From Prevotella sp. (GTDB lineage Bacteria; Bacteroidota; Bacteroidia; Bacteroidales; Dysgonomonadaceae): a stretch of 40,782 bases of DNA. Numbering within the stretch: the stretch's first letter is position 1; every line of letters begins with the position of its first letter. Shown here in pieces: positions 8,374 through 17,380 of the stretch. A program made the translations under genes and the position numbers. The DNA lies in contig JAITVH010000053.1 in the NCBI GenBank assembly GCA_031285905.1, forward strand, positions 1 to 40,782, read 5' to 3'. The notes beneath the pieces are model-generated. The model was not told the DNA's origin, searched no databases, and saw nothing but the letters and a program-made list of their open reading frames with translations.

Positions 8374-9381
8374 TTATTTTTTCTTTACAGCCAGCATTGC
8401 CATACCGAAAAGACCGCATAAAATCACCCATAGTGATTGAATACCGAATACTCCTACAGCAAAAGCTTTGGCCTCCAGTACGGGAACCTGATATAGTATC
8501 AGGGCTGCTAAAACGGCAGCTTGCCATGGCCCCAGACCGCCATTGGATGGTACGCCCATGCTGACGCTACTAAAGGAAAAAGCGATCAGCCCGGCAGTGA
8601 ATCCCAAATCTTTAGTAAAATCGAAAGCAAAGAATGTGATGTAAAAATAGAGAAAATAAGATCCCCAAATACCGACCGTATAAAGTAACAGGCGAAATTT
8701 GGTTTTCATTTTCCATATAGTCTTCATATCATCTGCCATGCTTTTCAGAAAGTCAGTTACTTTTCTGACGATAAAATTTTCTTTAAAAAATTTGAAAACA
8801 ATATAGGTGGTGATAATAGCAGCTATAATAACAGCATATAATACAGGTGATTGTAAGATAGACAAAATGGCGTTCCATGTTTCCTGTCTTTCTTCCAGTT
8901 GTGAAATGAAAAATTGCATATTAAACAGGAACGCAATCAGGGTGATACAAAGCACGGTAATAGTGTCGAAGATACGGTCGAGTATCATTGTTCCAAATAA
9001 TTTAGTAAAAGGAACGTTCTCTTCTTTGGCCGCAACACCACATTTCCACAATTCACCGGCCCGGGGAAGGGCAAAGTTTACAGCATATCCTCCATAGGTT
9101 GCATAGTTGAGGGTAGATACTTTAGGTGAGTAGCCCAAAGGTTTGATGAATAATTCCCAACGATATCCCCTGATAGTATTACCCAGCAATCCGAATAAGA
9201 GAGAGAATGCAAGAATGCCCCAGTTAGCATCTTTTAGTATATTCCAAACATCCTTAAAATCGATATCCCTGAATAAAAAATATAGGATTAGGATGCCTAG
9301 GGCAAGAGGCAGTATGACTTTTATCAATTTATTTATCAGTGAGCTTTTTTTCGGTTGCGTTACATCGTTAGTATCTTTCAT
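8374..9381 (-). CDS. Flippase-like membrane protein (YbhN/UPF0104, LPG synthase TM family)
   Basis: This 335-aa integral membrane protein has about seven to eight hydrophobic helices starting at LPLALGILILYFLF (about residue 25). It has the hallmarks of the lysylphosphatidylglycerol-synthase transmembrane (flippase-like) family: GNTIRGYRWELFI, GYAVNFALPRAGELWKCG and TMILDRIFDTI. Members are thought to move or modify lipid-linked substrates. It lacks the cytosolic aminoacyl-transferase domain of MprF, so it is not a full LPG synthase. It is divergent from rsmA, and their candidate -7 boxes nearly abut at 9452-9473. The substrate is unknown. Confidence 0.85.
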   Translation of the reverse strand: MKDTNDVTQPKKSSLINKLIKVILPLALGILILYFLFRDIDFKDVWNILKDANWGILAFSLLFGLLGNTIRGYRWELFIKPLGYSPKVSTLNYATYGGYAVNFALPRAGELWKCGVAAKEENVPFTKLFGTMILDRIFDTITVLCITLIAFLFNMQFFISQLEERQETWNAILSILQSPVLYAVIIAAIITTYIVFKFFKENFIVRKVTDFLKSMADDMKTIWKMKTKFRLLLYTVGIWGSYFLYFYITFFAFDFTKDLGFTAGLIAFSFSSVSMGVPSNGGLGPWQAAVLAALILYQVPVLEAKAFAVGVFGIQSLWVILCGLFGMAMLAVKKK

Positions 9382-9451
9382 CCCTGTTTTATAAATTTAT
9401 ATTCTCTAAGCAAATAATATCCCTAAAAGCTTATTTTTGGTAATAAAACAC

Positions 9452-9473
9452 TACCTTTGCGGCTGCAAAGATA
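9452..9473. promoter_or_regulatory. Facing -7 boxes between the flippase gene and rsmA
   Basis: TACCTTTG (9452-9459, plus) and TATCTTTG (9473-9466, minus) both fit TAnnTTTG and are separated by 6 nt. The plus box would start rsmA transcription about 25 nt before its ATG. The minus box would give the flippase gene a leader near 80 nt. The predicted start sites would slightly overlap, so the promoters may interfere. No clear -33 element is seen for either one. Confidence 0.4.
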
Positions 9474-9489
9474 ATAGATAATTGTAAGT

Positions 9490-10287
9490 ATGCCAGCAGT
9501 TAGACCAAAGAAATTCTTAGGACAGCATTTTCTGAAAGATTTGGATATTGCCCGTCGCATAGCTGATACATTAGACGATTTTCCTAATGTACCTGTTATG
9601 GAGGTAGGTCCTGGCATGGGCGTGCTTACTCAATTTTTGATAGAAAAGGAGAGGGATTTAAAAGTAGTGGAGCTGGATAGGGAATCGATACCTTATCTCA
9701 ACGATCATTATCCGTCTTTGCATGGAAATATTATTGAAGGAGACTTCCTTACATTAGACTTGGCTGCTATCTATAACGAAAAGTTTTGTGTGATAGGTAA
9801 TTATCCGTATAATATTTCATCCCAGATATTTTTTAAAGTACTGGATTATAAAAATCAGATACCATGTTGTTCGGGAATGATACAAAAAGAAGTGGCTGAA
9901 CGGATAGCCGCTAAGCCCGGAGGAAAAATATATGGTATATTAAGCGTGCTGCTTCAGGCATGGTACGATGTAGAATACCTGTTCACTGTAAGCGAGAAGG
10001 TGTTTGACCCTCCTCCCAAAGTGAAATCAGCTGTGGTGAAACTGACCAGGAACAAGCGAACTAAACTTAATTGTGATGAGAAGCTGTTCAAAACGGTAGT
10101 GAAGACCAGTTTTAACCAGAGGCGAAAAACCTTACGGAATTCGATTAAACCGCTCTTGGGAAAAGAATGTGAGATATATTCGAACCCAATTTTCGGTGAA
10201 CGACCCGAAAGGCTCTCGGTTGCAGATTTCGAAGACCTGACAAATTTAGTCGCCGCCTTTCTGCCTGGGAGTTTGAGAGAGAGATAA
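9490..10287 (+). CDS. rsmA: 16S rRNA dimethyladenosine transferase RsmA (KsgA)
   Basis: This 265-aa enzyme dimethylates two adjacent adenines near the 3' end of 16S rRNA using S-adenosylmethionine, during late small-subunit assembly. Seen directly are KKFLGQHFLKD at the N-terminus, the SAM-binding motif VMEVGPGMGVLT (residues 36-47) and the catalytic NYPY motif at 104-107. Also present are QKEVAERI and the C-terminal FDPPPKVKSAVVKL and FNQRRKTLRNS segments. NYPY in place of NLPY occurs in Bacteroidetes members. The length is full. corA starts 29 nt downstream on the same strand. Confidence 0.96.
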   Translation: MPAVRPKKFLGQHFLKDLDIARRIADTLDDFPNVPVMEVGPGMGVLTQFLIEKERDLKVVELDRESIPYLNDHYPSLHGNIIEGDFLTLDLAAIYNEKFCVIGNYPYNISSQIFFKVLDYKNQIPCCSGMIQKEVAERIAAKPGGKIYGILSVLLQAWYDVEYLFTVSEKVFDPPPKVKSAVVKLTRNKRTKLNCDEKLFKTVVKTSFNQRRKTLRNSIKPLLGKECEIYSNPIFGERPERLSVADFEDLTNLVAAFLPGSLRER

Positions 10288-10316
10288 CAGAGTACACACG
10301 CTTAAAGAAAGAGCTC

Positions 10317-11261
10317 ATGTCAGAAATAAAACTATTTTATCATAAAGACAATGCTATAAGAATGAGCCGTAGCATTGAGTTTTTGAAAATTACACCGATC
10401 AAAAACTTCCTTTGGATTGACCTCAATAATGTAGATGAGGAGATCGAAAACGAGTTGGAAGACTATCTTAAGATATATATTCAGGAAGAGGAAGAAATGG
10501 TCGAGATTGAGATGTCATCCCGTTATATGGAGACAGCAGACTCGTTGGTGGTTAATTCCAATTTCCTGTTAAAAAATTATGAACGCGAACCGGTCTCGTT
10601 TATCCTTAAAAATAATATACTGATTACTGTTCGTGGCGAGGAACTTACTTCCTTTCAGGAAACGATAACCAAGATATTTGCCAATTCCCGTAACTATCCT
10701 ACCGGATACCATGTTTTAGTCGGTTTGCTGGAAACACGCGTGGAGATGGATGCCGATATGGTGGAGAATATGACACAAGAAATTACCACTCTGAGTAATA
10801 GTATCAGCTTGAAAGAAGCGGACGAGGAACTCCTGATGGAAATTAAGAACCTTCAGGAAAAAACAATGTTGCTCAGGGAGAATATTATAGATAAGCAACG
10901 TGTAGTTTCCAGTATGCTCAAGAGCGAGCTGATGCCAAGGGAACTACATGGGCGTATAACCATGCTTATCAAGGATATAAATTCATTGCTGGAACATATT
11001 CGCTTCGGATTTGACCGGCTTGATTATTTACAGGATACATTTCTCGGGTTTGTAAACATCGAACAGAACAAAATTATCAAGATGTTTACAGTGATCTCAG
11101 TGATCTTTATGCCGCCTACACTTATAGCTAGTGTGTATGGTATGAACTTTGAAGTTATGCCTGAACTGAAGTGGGAATACGGTTATGAGTTTTCTATTGC
11201 TTTAATGGTGGCTGCTGTAGGGATTATTCTCTTCTATTTCAGAAAGAAGAAATGGTTGTGA
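10317..11261 (+). CDS. corA: CorA-family magnesium/cobalt transporter
   Basis: This 314-aa inner-membrane channel carries Mg2+ (and often Co2+ or Ni2+). A long acidic, helical cytoplasmic domain fills residues 1-250. Two C-terminal transmembrane helices follow, joined by the signature YGMNF (GMN at 275-277) that forms the pore entrance. A short basic tail, FRKKKWL, ends the protein, as is usual for CorA. The family assembles as a pentamer. It lies 29 nt after rsmA and is followed by a strong terminator. Confidence 0.93.
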   Translation: MSEIKLFYHKDNAIRMSRSIEFLKITPIKNFLWIDLNNVDEEIENELEDYLKIYIQEEEEMVEIEMSSRYMETADSLVVNSNFLLKNYEREPVSFILKNNILITVRGEELTSFQETITKIFANSRNYPTGYHVLVGLLETRVEMDADMVENMTQEITTLSNSISLKEADEELLMEIKNLQEKTMLLRENIIDKQRVVSSMLKSELMPRELHGRITMLIKDINSLLEHIRFGFDRLDYLQDTFLGFVNIEQNKIIKMFTVISVIFMPPTLIASVYGMNFEVMPELKWEYGYEFSIALMVAAVGIILFYFRKKKWL

Positions 11262-11283
11262 TAAAATGTAAATGAAGAATATG

Positions 11284-11325
11284 AGAAAGGTTGACAGGAA
11301 ACTGTCAACCTTTCTTGTCTTTATT
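11284..11325. terminator. Strong hairpin between corA and ppk2
   Basis: AGAAAGGTTGACAG (11284-11297) and CTGTCAACCTTTCT (11302-11315) form a perfect 14-bp stem closed by a GAAA tetraloop. A loosely T-rich stretch follows (TGTCTTTATTCTTTA). It sits between the converging corA and ppk2 genes, so it may end transcripts from both sides, better for corA. Confidence 0.8.
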
Positions 11326-11340
11326 CTTTACTTTCGGATT

Positions 11341-12360
11341 TTACTTAGTGGTATTTTTGGGAGCGACAGGTTTTCGGAATTGAGTTTGTTTTGTCAATTT
11401 AGTTTCTCCTTCCGATTCATTAGATTGTATTTCTGCATTGCTGTTTCCTGTAGCCTCTGCTTGTTCTTCTTTTTCTTTTACCTTTTCGCCCAATTCTTTT
11501 TTGGCTTTCTCTATTTCATCTTTTGCCTCTTGTGTCAGGGTAGGGTAGTGTAGGTTCAGTTCTTCCATGCGGTCGCAAATTATCTCGCCTACAGCATATC
11601 GCATAAACCATTTCTTATCAGCCGGAATAACGTACCAAGGCGCACATTCGGTCGATGTATTAATAAGCATATCTGAATAAGCTTTCATATAATCGTCCCA
11701 ATAGGCACGCTCTTTCAGATCGGAAGAGGAAAATTTCCAGTTCTTAGCTTCATCATTTAGTCTTGCCAGAAAGCGTTCCTCCTGTTCTTCTTGTGATACG
11801 TTGAGAAAGAATTTCAGTACTATCGTTCCGTTTTCGACCAAATGTTGTTCAAAGTCATTGATTTGTCTGTATCGTTTTTCCCAGAATTTGTCGGTTATAT
11901 CTTTTTCTTTCTCTATACCCGGTATATTCCCATTCAATACTATCGACGGGTGTACTTTGGCCACCAATACATCTTCGTAGTGTGAACGGTTGAAGATACC
12001 TATTTTCCTTCTTTCCGGCAGGCATTTATTTATACGCCAGAGGTAGTCATGGTCAAGCTCTTCGCGCGATGGTTGCTTAAAGGAATAGACCTGGCAGCCT
12101 TGCGGATTGATGCCTGACATTACATGTTTTATAGTACCGTCTTTTCCGGCAGCATCCATTGCCTGGAAGATAATAAGGACGGAGTAACGGTCGTGCGCAT
12201 AAAGCATATCCTGTAATTTGGACAATTTCTCTGTATTTTCCAGCAAGAGTTTTTTTGCCTCTTTTTTGTCTAAATCTGCTGTATAATCTGTTTCGAAATG
12301 CGATGTCTTATGTTTATCCCCGGGTTTAGCTATTAGTTTTTTTAATACTTCTTTTTTCAT
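11341..12360 (-). CDS. ppk2: Polyphosphate kinase 2 family nucleotide phosphotransferase
   Basis: This 339-aa protein belongs to the PPK2 family, which moves phosphate between polyphosphate and nucleotides. The core spans residues 25-275. It has a Walker A-like loop AMDAAGKDGTIKHVM (GKDG at 72-75), FKQPSREELDHDYLWR and the Walker B/lid segment IGIFNRSHYEDVLV (about 121-133). RYRQINDFE and the closing APWYVIPADKKWF also fit the family. The one-domain layout matches class I or III, and I cannot tell ADP from AMP preference. The last 60 residues are a low-complexity charged tail (KAKKELGEKVKEKEEQ and onward) outside the catalytic core. It lies 155 nt after the nitroreductase gene with no clear box of its own. 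Confidence 0.9.
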   Translation of the reverse strand: MKKEVLKKLIAKPGDKHKTSHFETDYTADLDKKEAKKLLLENTEKLSKLQDMLYAHDRYSVLIIFQAMDAAGKDGTIKHVMSGINPQGCQVYSFKQPSREELDHDYLWRINKCLPERRKIGIFNRSHYEDVLVAKVHPSIVLNGNIPGIEKEKDITDKFWEKRYRQINDFEQHLVENGTIVLKFFLNVSQEEQEERFLARLNDEAKNWKFSSSDLKERAYWDDYMKAYSDMLINTSTECAPWYVIPADKKWFMRYAVGEIICDRMEELNLHYPTLTQEAKDEIEKAKKELGEKVKEKEEQAEATGNSNAEIQSNESEGETKLTKQTQFRKPVAPKNTTK

Positions 12361-12515
12361 AAATCTATATTTTGATATTTTATTATAGTAGATGTAATAA
12401 AAGAAACAATTAACTATTTGAAAAGGTTTATAATAATGGTAGTTGTACGTTGCTTATATTATTCTGTTTATCTCCGGCTGTATTAAAATAGAAAGGAGAG
12501 TTTCAAAAACTTACC

Positions 12516-13145
12516 TTATTTTATAATCTCAATCAGATCTTTAAGGTCTTTTCTTACTTTAGGCTGTCCGTTCATCCAGTCTTTTCCCGGATCTCTATAT
12601 CCTAATGGGAGTAAAATTCCGGAAGACAGATGCTGCGAAGGAAGATCAAGAATACGATTCAATGCATCTTTATCGAATCCTTCTATCGGAACGGAATCAA
12701 CTTCTTCATTGGCCGCCGCTACACAAGCTACCCCGAGGGCTATATAAACTTGCTTTGTAAGCCAGCTTTCAAAGTTGTTGTAATTTCTTTCCATGAAACC
12801 TTCTATTTTTGTACGGTACTTTTTGCTCCATTCTGGATCGGGATTTCGCTTCCTTTTTATCAGATCGAAATACTCATCCAGGTATTCGCTTGTGATTTGT
12901 GTAAAAGGGGCGAATAACAACAGATGAGAACAGGCTATTATTGGCTGTTGTGGACAAGCCTCATTATATATCTTTTGCTTTAAATCCTGATTCTCTATTA
13001 CGATGACTTTATAGGCCTGCATGCCCAGCGAGGTGGGGGCAAGGTTGATAGCCTCTAATATTCTGTCTACTTTTTCCTGTGGAACCTTACTTCCGTTCAT
13101 GCCTTTACATGCATGTCGCCAGTTTAAATTATGTAATAAGTCCAT
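12516..13145 (-). CDS. Nitroreductase-family NAD(P)H flavin oxidoreductase
   Basis: This 209-aa protein resembles the NfsB-like nitroreductase family, which binds FMN as a homodimer and reduces nitro compounds or quinones with NAD(P)H. Supporting segments are WRHACKGMNG near the N-terminus, INLAPTSLGMQAYKVIVIEN (residues 33-52) and a long helical middle. The C-terminal half has LGVACVAAANEEVDSVPIEGFD and GILLPLGYRDPGKDW. The usual S/R-x-R-x-F opening is replaced by WRHACK, typical of the YfkO/NfsB-like subgroup. It is the last of six close minus-strand genes, 17 nt after the GNAT gene. The natural substrate is unknown. Confidence 0.87.
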   Translation of the reverse strand: MDLLHNLNWRHACKGMNGSKVPQEKVDRILEAINLAPTSLGMQAYKVIVIENQDLKQKIYNEACPQQPIIACSHLLLFAPFTQITSEYLDEYFDLIKRKRNPDPEWSKKYRTKIEGFMERNYNNFESWLTKQVYIALGVACVAAANEEVDSVPIEGFDKDALNRILDLPSQHLSSGILLPLGYRDPGKDWMNGQPKVRKDLKDLIEIIK

Positions 13146-13162
13146 GCTTGCTGTTTTTTTGT

Positions 13163-13651
13163 TTAGTTTAAATATAAGACCATCAGGTAGTCGTGCTCAT
13201 TCTCGTGAATAATTTTAAAACCAAGTTTTGTGTACATTCTTACTGCATAGTTTTCTTTATTTACGCTCAAGGATGTTTGTTTATAACCTTGTTTTCTTAG
13301 ATGTTCTATCATTTTATTCATGAGCAGGGAACCGATCCCTTTATTGCGGTATTCCTTATAAAGTGATATGGCAAACTCCGGTGTGTTATCATCCATATTT
13401 CCAAATCCTTTTATTTCTCCGGCTAAGATTCTTACCCAAACAGCCCCGATTATTTTGTTATCATGTTCTGCAACAAAACAATGATCATTAGTATACGAAC
13501 CAAAGTTATTTATATATACATTAATTTCAGGTTCCTCTATTATCTTTCTGGGGAGAAGAGGTTTGTTTTCGGGTTGGAAAATAGCTTCGTATAACAGGTC
13601 TTCCAATATTGGAAAATCTTTCTCTTTTATTTCTCTGATTAGAATTTCCAA
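13163..13651 (-). CDS. GNAT-family N-acetyltransferase
   Basis: This 162-aa single-domain protein has the GNAT fold. MEILIREIKEKDFPIL opens it, followed by a central strand IIGAVWVRIL. The acetyl-CoA pyrophosphate-binding motif is YKEYRNKGIGSLLMNKMIEHL (RNKGIG core, about residues 110-128). The C-terminal part SLSVNKENYAVRMYTKLGFKII is typical. The acceptor cannot be predicted from sequence. It lies between the gamma-carbonic anhydrase gene (5 nt upstream) and the nitroreductase gene. Confidence 0.9.
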   Translation of the reverse strand: MEILIREIKEKDFPILEDLLYEAIFQPENKPLLPRKIIEEPEINVYINNFGSYTNDHCFVAEHDNKIIGAVWVRILAGEIKGFGNMDDNTPEFAISLYKEYRNKGIGSLLMNKMIEHLRKQGYKQTSLSVNKENYAVRMYTKLGFKIIHENEHDYLMVLYLN

Positions 13652-13656
13652 TTTGT

Positions 13657-14175
13657 TTATTCTTCTTTGAACCAGCCCGAATACATCAGGTAATTCTTGG
13701 CAATTTTCTGGTTTATTTCTTTGGCCTGATCCGGATCGACCTTTTTTACGAACTTGGCCGGAACGCCGGCATAGATGCTGCCCGGTTCTACCTGGGTACC
13801 ACTTAGTATGACCGAACCGGCGGCTACAATCGCTCCTTCTCCTATCACGGCATGATCGAGAATGATAGAACCCATACCTATCAGGGCACCGTTTTCTATT
13901 TTAGCACCGTGTATTACCACATTGTGCCCTACAGAGACGTCGTCACCTATTTCTACTACAGATTTTTGATATAATGTATGCAATACTGTGCCGTCCTGTA
14001 TGTTTACTCTGTCACCGATACGGATAGAATTGACATCGCCCCGCAACACAGCATTGAACCATATGCTACAATCTTTTCCTATTACCACATCGCCGATGAT
14101 AGTTGCATTATCGGCCAAGTATGTATTTTCTCCTATTTCGGGGATAAAGCCCCTTACTCCTTTTACTAATGCCAT
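13657..14175 (-). CDS. Gamma-carbonic-anhydrase-like hexapeptide protein
   Basis: This 172-aa left-handed beta-helix protein is of the YrdA/PaaY/gamma-carbonic anhydrase type. Hexapeptide repeats run through most of the chain (DNATIIGDVVIGKDCSIW, GALIGMGSIILDHAVIG). The three histidines expected to bind metal are present at H66, H84 and H89 (VLHTL, GHNVVIHG). The family forms trimers with active sites at the interfaces. Many members bind zinc, but carbonic anhydrase activity is not always shown. It sits 5 nt after the thioredoxin-like gene and 5 nt before the GNAT gene. Confidence 0.9.
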   Translation of the reverse strand: MALVKGVRGFIPEIGENTYLADNATIIGDVVIGKDCSIWFNAVLRGDVNSIRIGDRVNIQDGTVLHTLYQKSVVEIGDDVSVGHNVVIHGAKIENGALIGMGSIILDHAVIGEGAIVAAGSVILSGTQVEPGSIYAGVPAKFVKKVDPDQAKEINQKIAKNYLMYSGWFKEE

Positions 14176-14180
14176 TTTAC

Positions 14181-15578
14181 TTAATTTCCTATAATGTGTT
14201 TGAAGAGCTTTTCCAAGTTTACTTCATCTACTTTTTTTGCTATTATTTTCTTGTTTTTATCCAGTACATATATCATCGGAACGCCTGAGATGTCATAATG
14301 CAGCCAGTATTCTGATTTATAATCAGGATCACTACAATTAATCCAATCAGTCAGTTTATTGGTATCGATAAGTTCTTTCCATGCTTCCTCATCTGATGCT
14401 ACATTGATAGCCAATATCTCTAAGCCTTTATCCTTATATTTTTTATATAACTCATCATGGAGTTTTGGCGTTTCAGTTCTGCAATATCCGCAATCGGGAT
14501 CGTAGAAGTATAAAAGAAGATACTTAGCCTGTATTTCATCTGTGCTGATTGAATCTCCATCTACAGTGATGAGGTTGAGGTTAAACCCTTTCGATCCGAT
14601 AAGATTATTCTTTGCCTTTTCGTACATTGATTTCAATTCCGTCATTTCCGAATCTTTAATCCACGAGAGGTTCTTGTTCAGTATATAATCTTCGAATAAT
14701 CTAACCCAGATGTTCTCATCTCCCATGTGTACACTCTTTATCGCATCGTTTGTCAGCTTCGACAGCATTTCTTTGAAGCAGATTTCATTACCTTTCGTTT
14801 TGGCTACAAGTCTGCTTGCGGCTGCGGCCAGTGTGTCGGGTATTTGTTCTACCCATTGTTCCATATAGCTGTCTATATAACTGGTGAAGTAGTTGGTTCT
14901 CCACATGCGTGGATCAGAAAGGTTGATGTTGTCGAAGAAATGTATCTTTCCGTAGTCCCTGTTTTTGGTTGCTTCTTCTACAGTTTTTGGATTAGGATAG
15001 GGTATTTCTGCTTGATCCAGACCTTTGATGAATACTGAAGCCCATGTATCTTTATTCTGAGTAAAGAGAAGATTTTTATAGGCTTCAAATTTTGACTCCA
15101 GATTTTTCAGTGAATGTTCGGTTCGGGATAGAATGCTATCAGAATTTCCCGGTTCGGGATTTTTTACCATATCCCTGAATTTATCTATGTCCTGAATTAT
15201 AGCCAGATATTCCCACAATGTTTTAGAGTCATTACTTCCTGTGACTTTTTTTGTTGATAGATCATTCTCATCAATAAAAACACTGATCTGTTTGTCATTA
15301 TTGCCAATCAGCAAGTCTATCTGGAATGAAGAATTGGTATACAGAAAATATTGGCCTTCATCCAAATCTTTTTTTATTGAAAATGTGGCTTTTCCTTCAT
15401 CTGAGATTATTGTCGAATCCAGTGCATAGGTTGCGCCATTCCAATATTGCCCAAAGTAGAGTTTGTTGCCTTTTTGGGTGGGTATTTCGGCTTCTAATGT
15501 GAATACAGCATTATTATTTTGAGCCTCCATGTTCGAGAGAAACAGGAGGCTCAGTATGATAAGGATATTATATCTCAT
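14181..15578 (-). CDS. TlpA-like periplasmic thioredoxin-fold protein
   Basis: This 465-aa exported protein has a signal peptide (MRYNILIILSLLFLSNMEAQ), a beta-rich N-terminal domain of the DUF4369-like type (about residues 22-120) and a helical middle. The C-terminal thioredoxin domain has the redox motif DCGYC (C363, C366), followed by TETPKLHDELYKKY and the cis-proline loop ISGVPMIYVLD. Bacteroidetes carry many such proteins, thought to reduce disulfides or resist oxidative stress in the periplasm. Its start overlaps the end of the aminopeptidase gene by 11 nt, indicating translational coupling. Confidence 0.87.
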   Translation of the reverse strand: MRYNILIILSLLFLSNMEAQNNNAVFTLEAEIPTQKGNKLYFGQYWNGATYALDSTIISDEGKATFSIKKDLDEGQYFLYTNSSFQIDLLIGNNDKQISVFIDENDLSTKKVTGSNDSKTLWEYLAIIQDIDKFRDMVKNPEPGNSDSILSRTEHSLKNLESKFEAYKNLLFTQNKDTWASVFIKGLDQAEIPYPNPKTVEEATKNRDYGKIHFFDNINLSDPRMWRTNYFTSYIDSYMEQWVEQIPDTLAAAASRLVAKTKGNEICFKEMLSKLTNDAIKSVHMGDENIWVRLFEDYILNKNLSWIKDSEMTELKSMYEKAKNNLIGSKGFNLNLITVDGDSISTDEIQAKYLLLYFYDPDCGYCRTETPKLHDELYKKYKDKGLEILAINVASDEEAWKELIDTNKLTDWINCSDPDYKSEYWLHYDISGVPMIYVLDKNKKIIAKKVDEVNLEKLFKHIIGN

Positions 15579-17346
15579 TTGTTTTATCTTTTAACCATGC
15601 TTTCTCTTTATCTGTCAGCAAAGGAGAAAGCCTTTCGTAAACATATTTATGATATAAGTTGAACCAGAGAATTTCCTTCTCGGTGAGCATATCTTTTATG
15701 ATTGGTGTTTTGTCGATAGGGCAGAGGGTTAATGTTTTGAACGAATAGAATTCACCAAATTCTGTTGTTGTTTCGTGTTGGGTAAGGATGAGGTTCTCTA
15801 TGCGAATGCCATATTTTCCTACCCGATATATGCCCGGTTCGTTAGATGTTACCATCCCTATTTGTAATGTAGTAGGGTTCTCGTTCATCCTGATGCTCTG
15901 AGGCCCTTCGTGTACGTTGAGGAAATGCCCTATTCCGTGACCTGTGCCATGCAAGTAGTTGAGACCGTTGTCCCATAGGCCTTTGCGTGCAAGTATATCC
16001 AGTTGGCTACCCCTTGTACCTTGAGGGAAGATGGCAATAGCAAGTCCGATATGTCCTTTCAGCACCATTGTATAGTCTTTCTTCATTTGTTCGGTGAGCG
16101 GGCCTACCGAGATGGTGCGCGTGATGTCTGTAGTTCCGTCAAAATACTGTGCACCGGAGTCTACCAAAAGGAATCCTTCGGGTTTGATCGGCAGAGAGCT
16201 TTCTTCCGATACATGATAATGAACGATAGCGCCATTAGGCCCATATCCTGAGATAGTGTCGAAGCTTTCGCCTACAAAGTTGTCTTGCCGGCTACGGTAT
16301 TCTATTAATTTTCCGGGGATGGATGCTTCTGTAACATTACCTTCCGGTACTGCTTTTTCGAGCCACATCAAAAAACGGACTAAGGCCACACCATCGCGCT
16401 CCATTGCGCTGTTGAATCCCTGTATCTCCGTTTCGTTTTTGATGCTTTTCATCAAATCGGCAGGGGATGGCATATCAATGATCTTGTTTTCCCCCGGAAT
16501 GGTATTATATAATTTGAAAGTGACTTTGTTAGCATCTAAGCAAACAGAGTTTTTCAGCCTTGTTACATAATCATATATTTTGTCATATTCGGCCAGAATA
16601 ACACCTTCGCTCTTCAAATAGTCAGTTGTTTCAGCCGTTAGTTTCTTCGGGTTGATGAACAAAACTGTTTCATCTTTTGATATATATGCGTAGCTCACAG
16701 CCACAGGATTACATTTTACATCGTTTCCCCTGATATTGAATATCCATGCTATTGTATCCAGCGATGCAACCAGCAGAGACTGTGCTCCTGCTTTGCCTAT
16801 AGCTTCGTTTATTCGTTTGATTTTGCTTCTGGCTGATTCTCCTGTATATTTTTCGGGAAGGGCGAAAATCGGATTTGAGGGTATTTCAGGTCTGTCGTGC
16901 CATATGGTGCCGAAAGGATCGTAGTCACTGATCAGATGCAGCCCTTTCATGTTTAGCTTGTGTGTCAGGCTAAAAGCTTCCTTTGCGGCGTATACGCTTC
17001 CGTCTATTCCTACATATTCACCTTTGCCTAGCTCTTTACCCAGCCATTCGTCGATAGTAGGGGTGAGTGGCAGACCGCCTTTAAGTAAATAAATTTCTGA
17101 ACTGTCCAATTCATTTGCCGCCTGAAGAAAGTAGCGCGAGTCTGTCCATAATCCTGCTTTTTCGCGTGTAACAACTATGGTTCCAGCCGAGCCTGTAAAA
17201 CCACTGATCCATTGACGAGACTCCCAATGCGATGCAGGATATTCACTTAAATGTGGGTCTGTACTGGGAATAATAAAGGCGTGTAGTCCTTTTTCTTCCA
17301 TAAACTTGCGTAATTCCTGTATTCGTCTATGAATTGCACTACTCAT
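15568..17346 (-). CDS. Xaa-Pro aminopeptidase (M24B, APP1-like)
   Basis: This 592-aa metallopeptidase removes N-terminal residues preceding proline. It has the three-part layout of the long eukaryote-like aminopeptidase P: two creatinase-like N-terminal domains (about 1-300) and a pita-bread M24 domain. The dimetal ligands are D396 (LLVDSGAQ), D407 (GTTDITRT), H470 (HGTGHGIGHFLNVHEGP), E503 (SNEPGIY) and E517 (RIENL). There is no signal peptide, so it acts in the cytoplasm. It lies 34 nt after the bactofilin gene and overlaps the thioredoxin-like gene. Confidence 0.94.
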   Translation of the reverse strand: MSSAIHRRIQELRKFMEEKGLHAFIIPSTDPHLSEYPASHWESRQWISGFTGSAGTIVVTREKAGLWTDSRYFLQAANELDSSEIYLLKGGLPLTPTIDEWLGKELGKGEYVGIDGSVYAAKEAFSLTHKLNMKGLHLISDYDPFGTIWHDRPEIPSNPIFALPEKYTGESARSKIKRINEAIGKAGAQSLLVASLDTIAWIFNIRGNDVKCNPVAVSYAYISKDETVLFINPKKLTAETTDYLKSEGVILAEYDKIYDYVTRLKNSVCLDANKVTFKLYNTIPGENKIIDMPSPADLMKSIKNETEIQGFNSAMERDGVALVRFLMWLEKAVPEGNVTEASIPGKLIEYRSRQDNFVGESFDTISGYGPNGAIVHYHVSEESSLPIKPEGFLLVDSGAQYFDGTTDITRTISVGPLTEQMKKDYTMVLKGHIGLAIAIFPQGTRGSQLDILARKGLWDNGLNYLHGTGHGIGHFLNVHEGPQSIRMNENPTTLQIGMVTSNEPGIYRVGKYGIRIENLILTQHETTTEFGEFYSFKTLTLCPIDKTPIIKDMLTEKEILWFNLYHKYVYERLSPLLTDKEKAWLKDKTNEI

Positions 17347-17380
17347 AAATCATGTATTAATATGTTATGTTAAAATCAAC

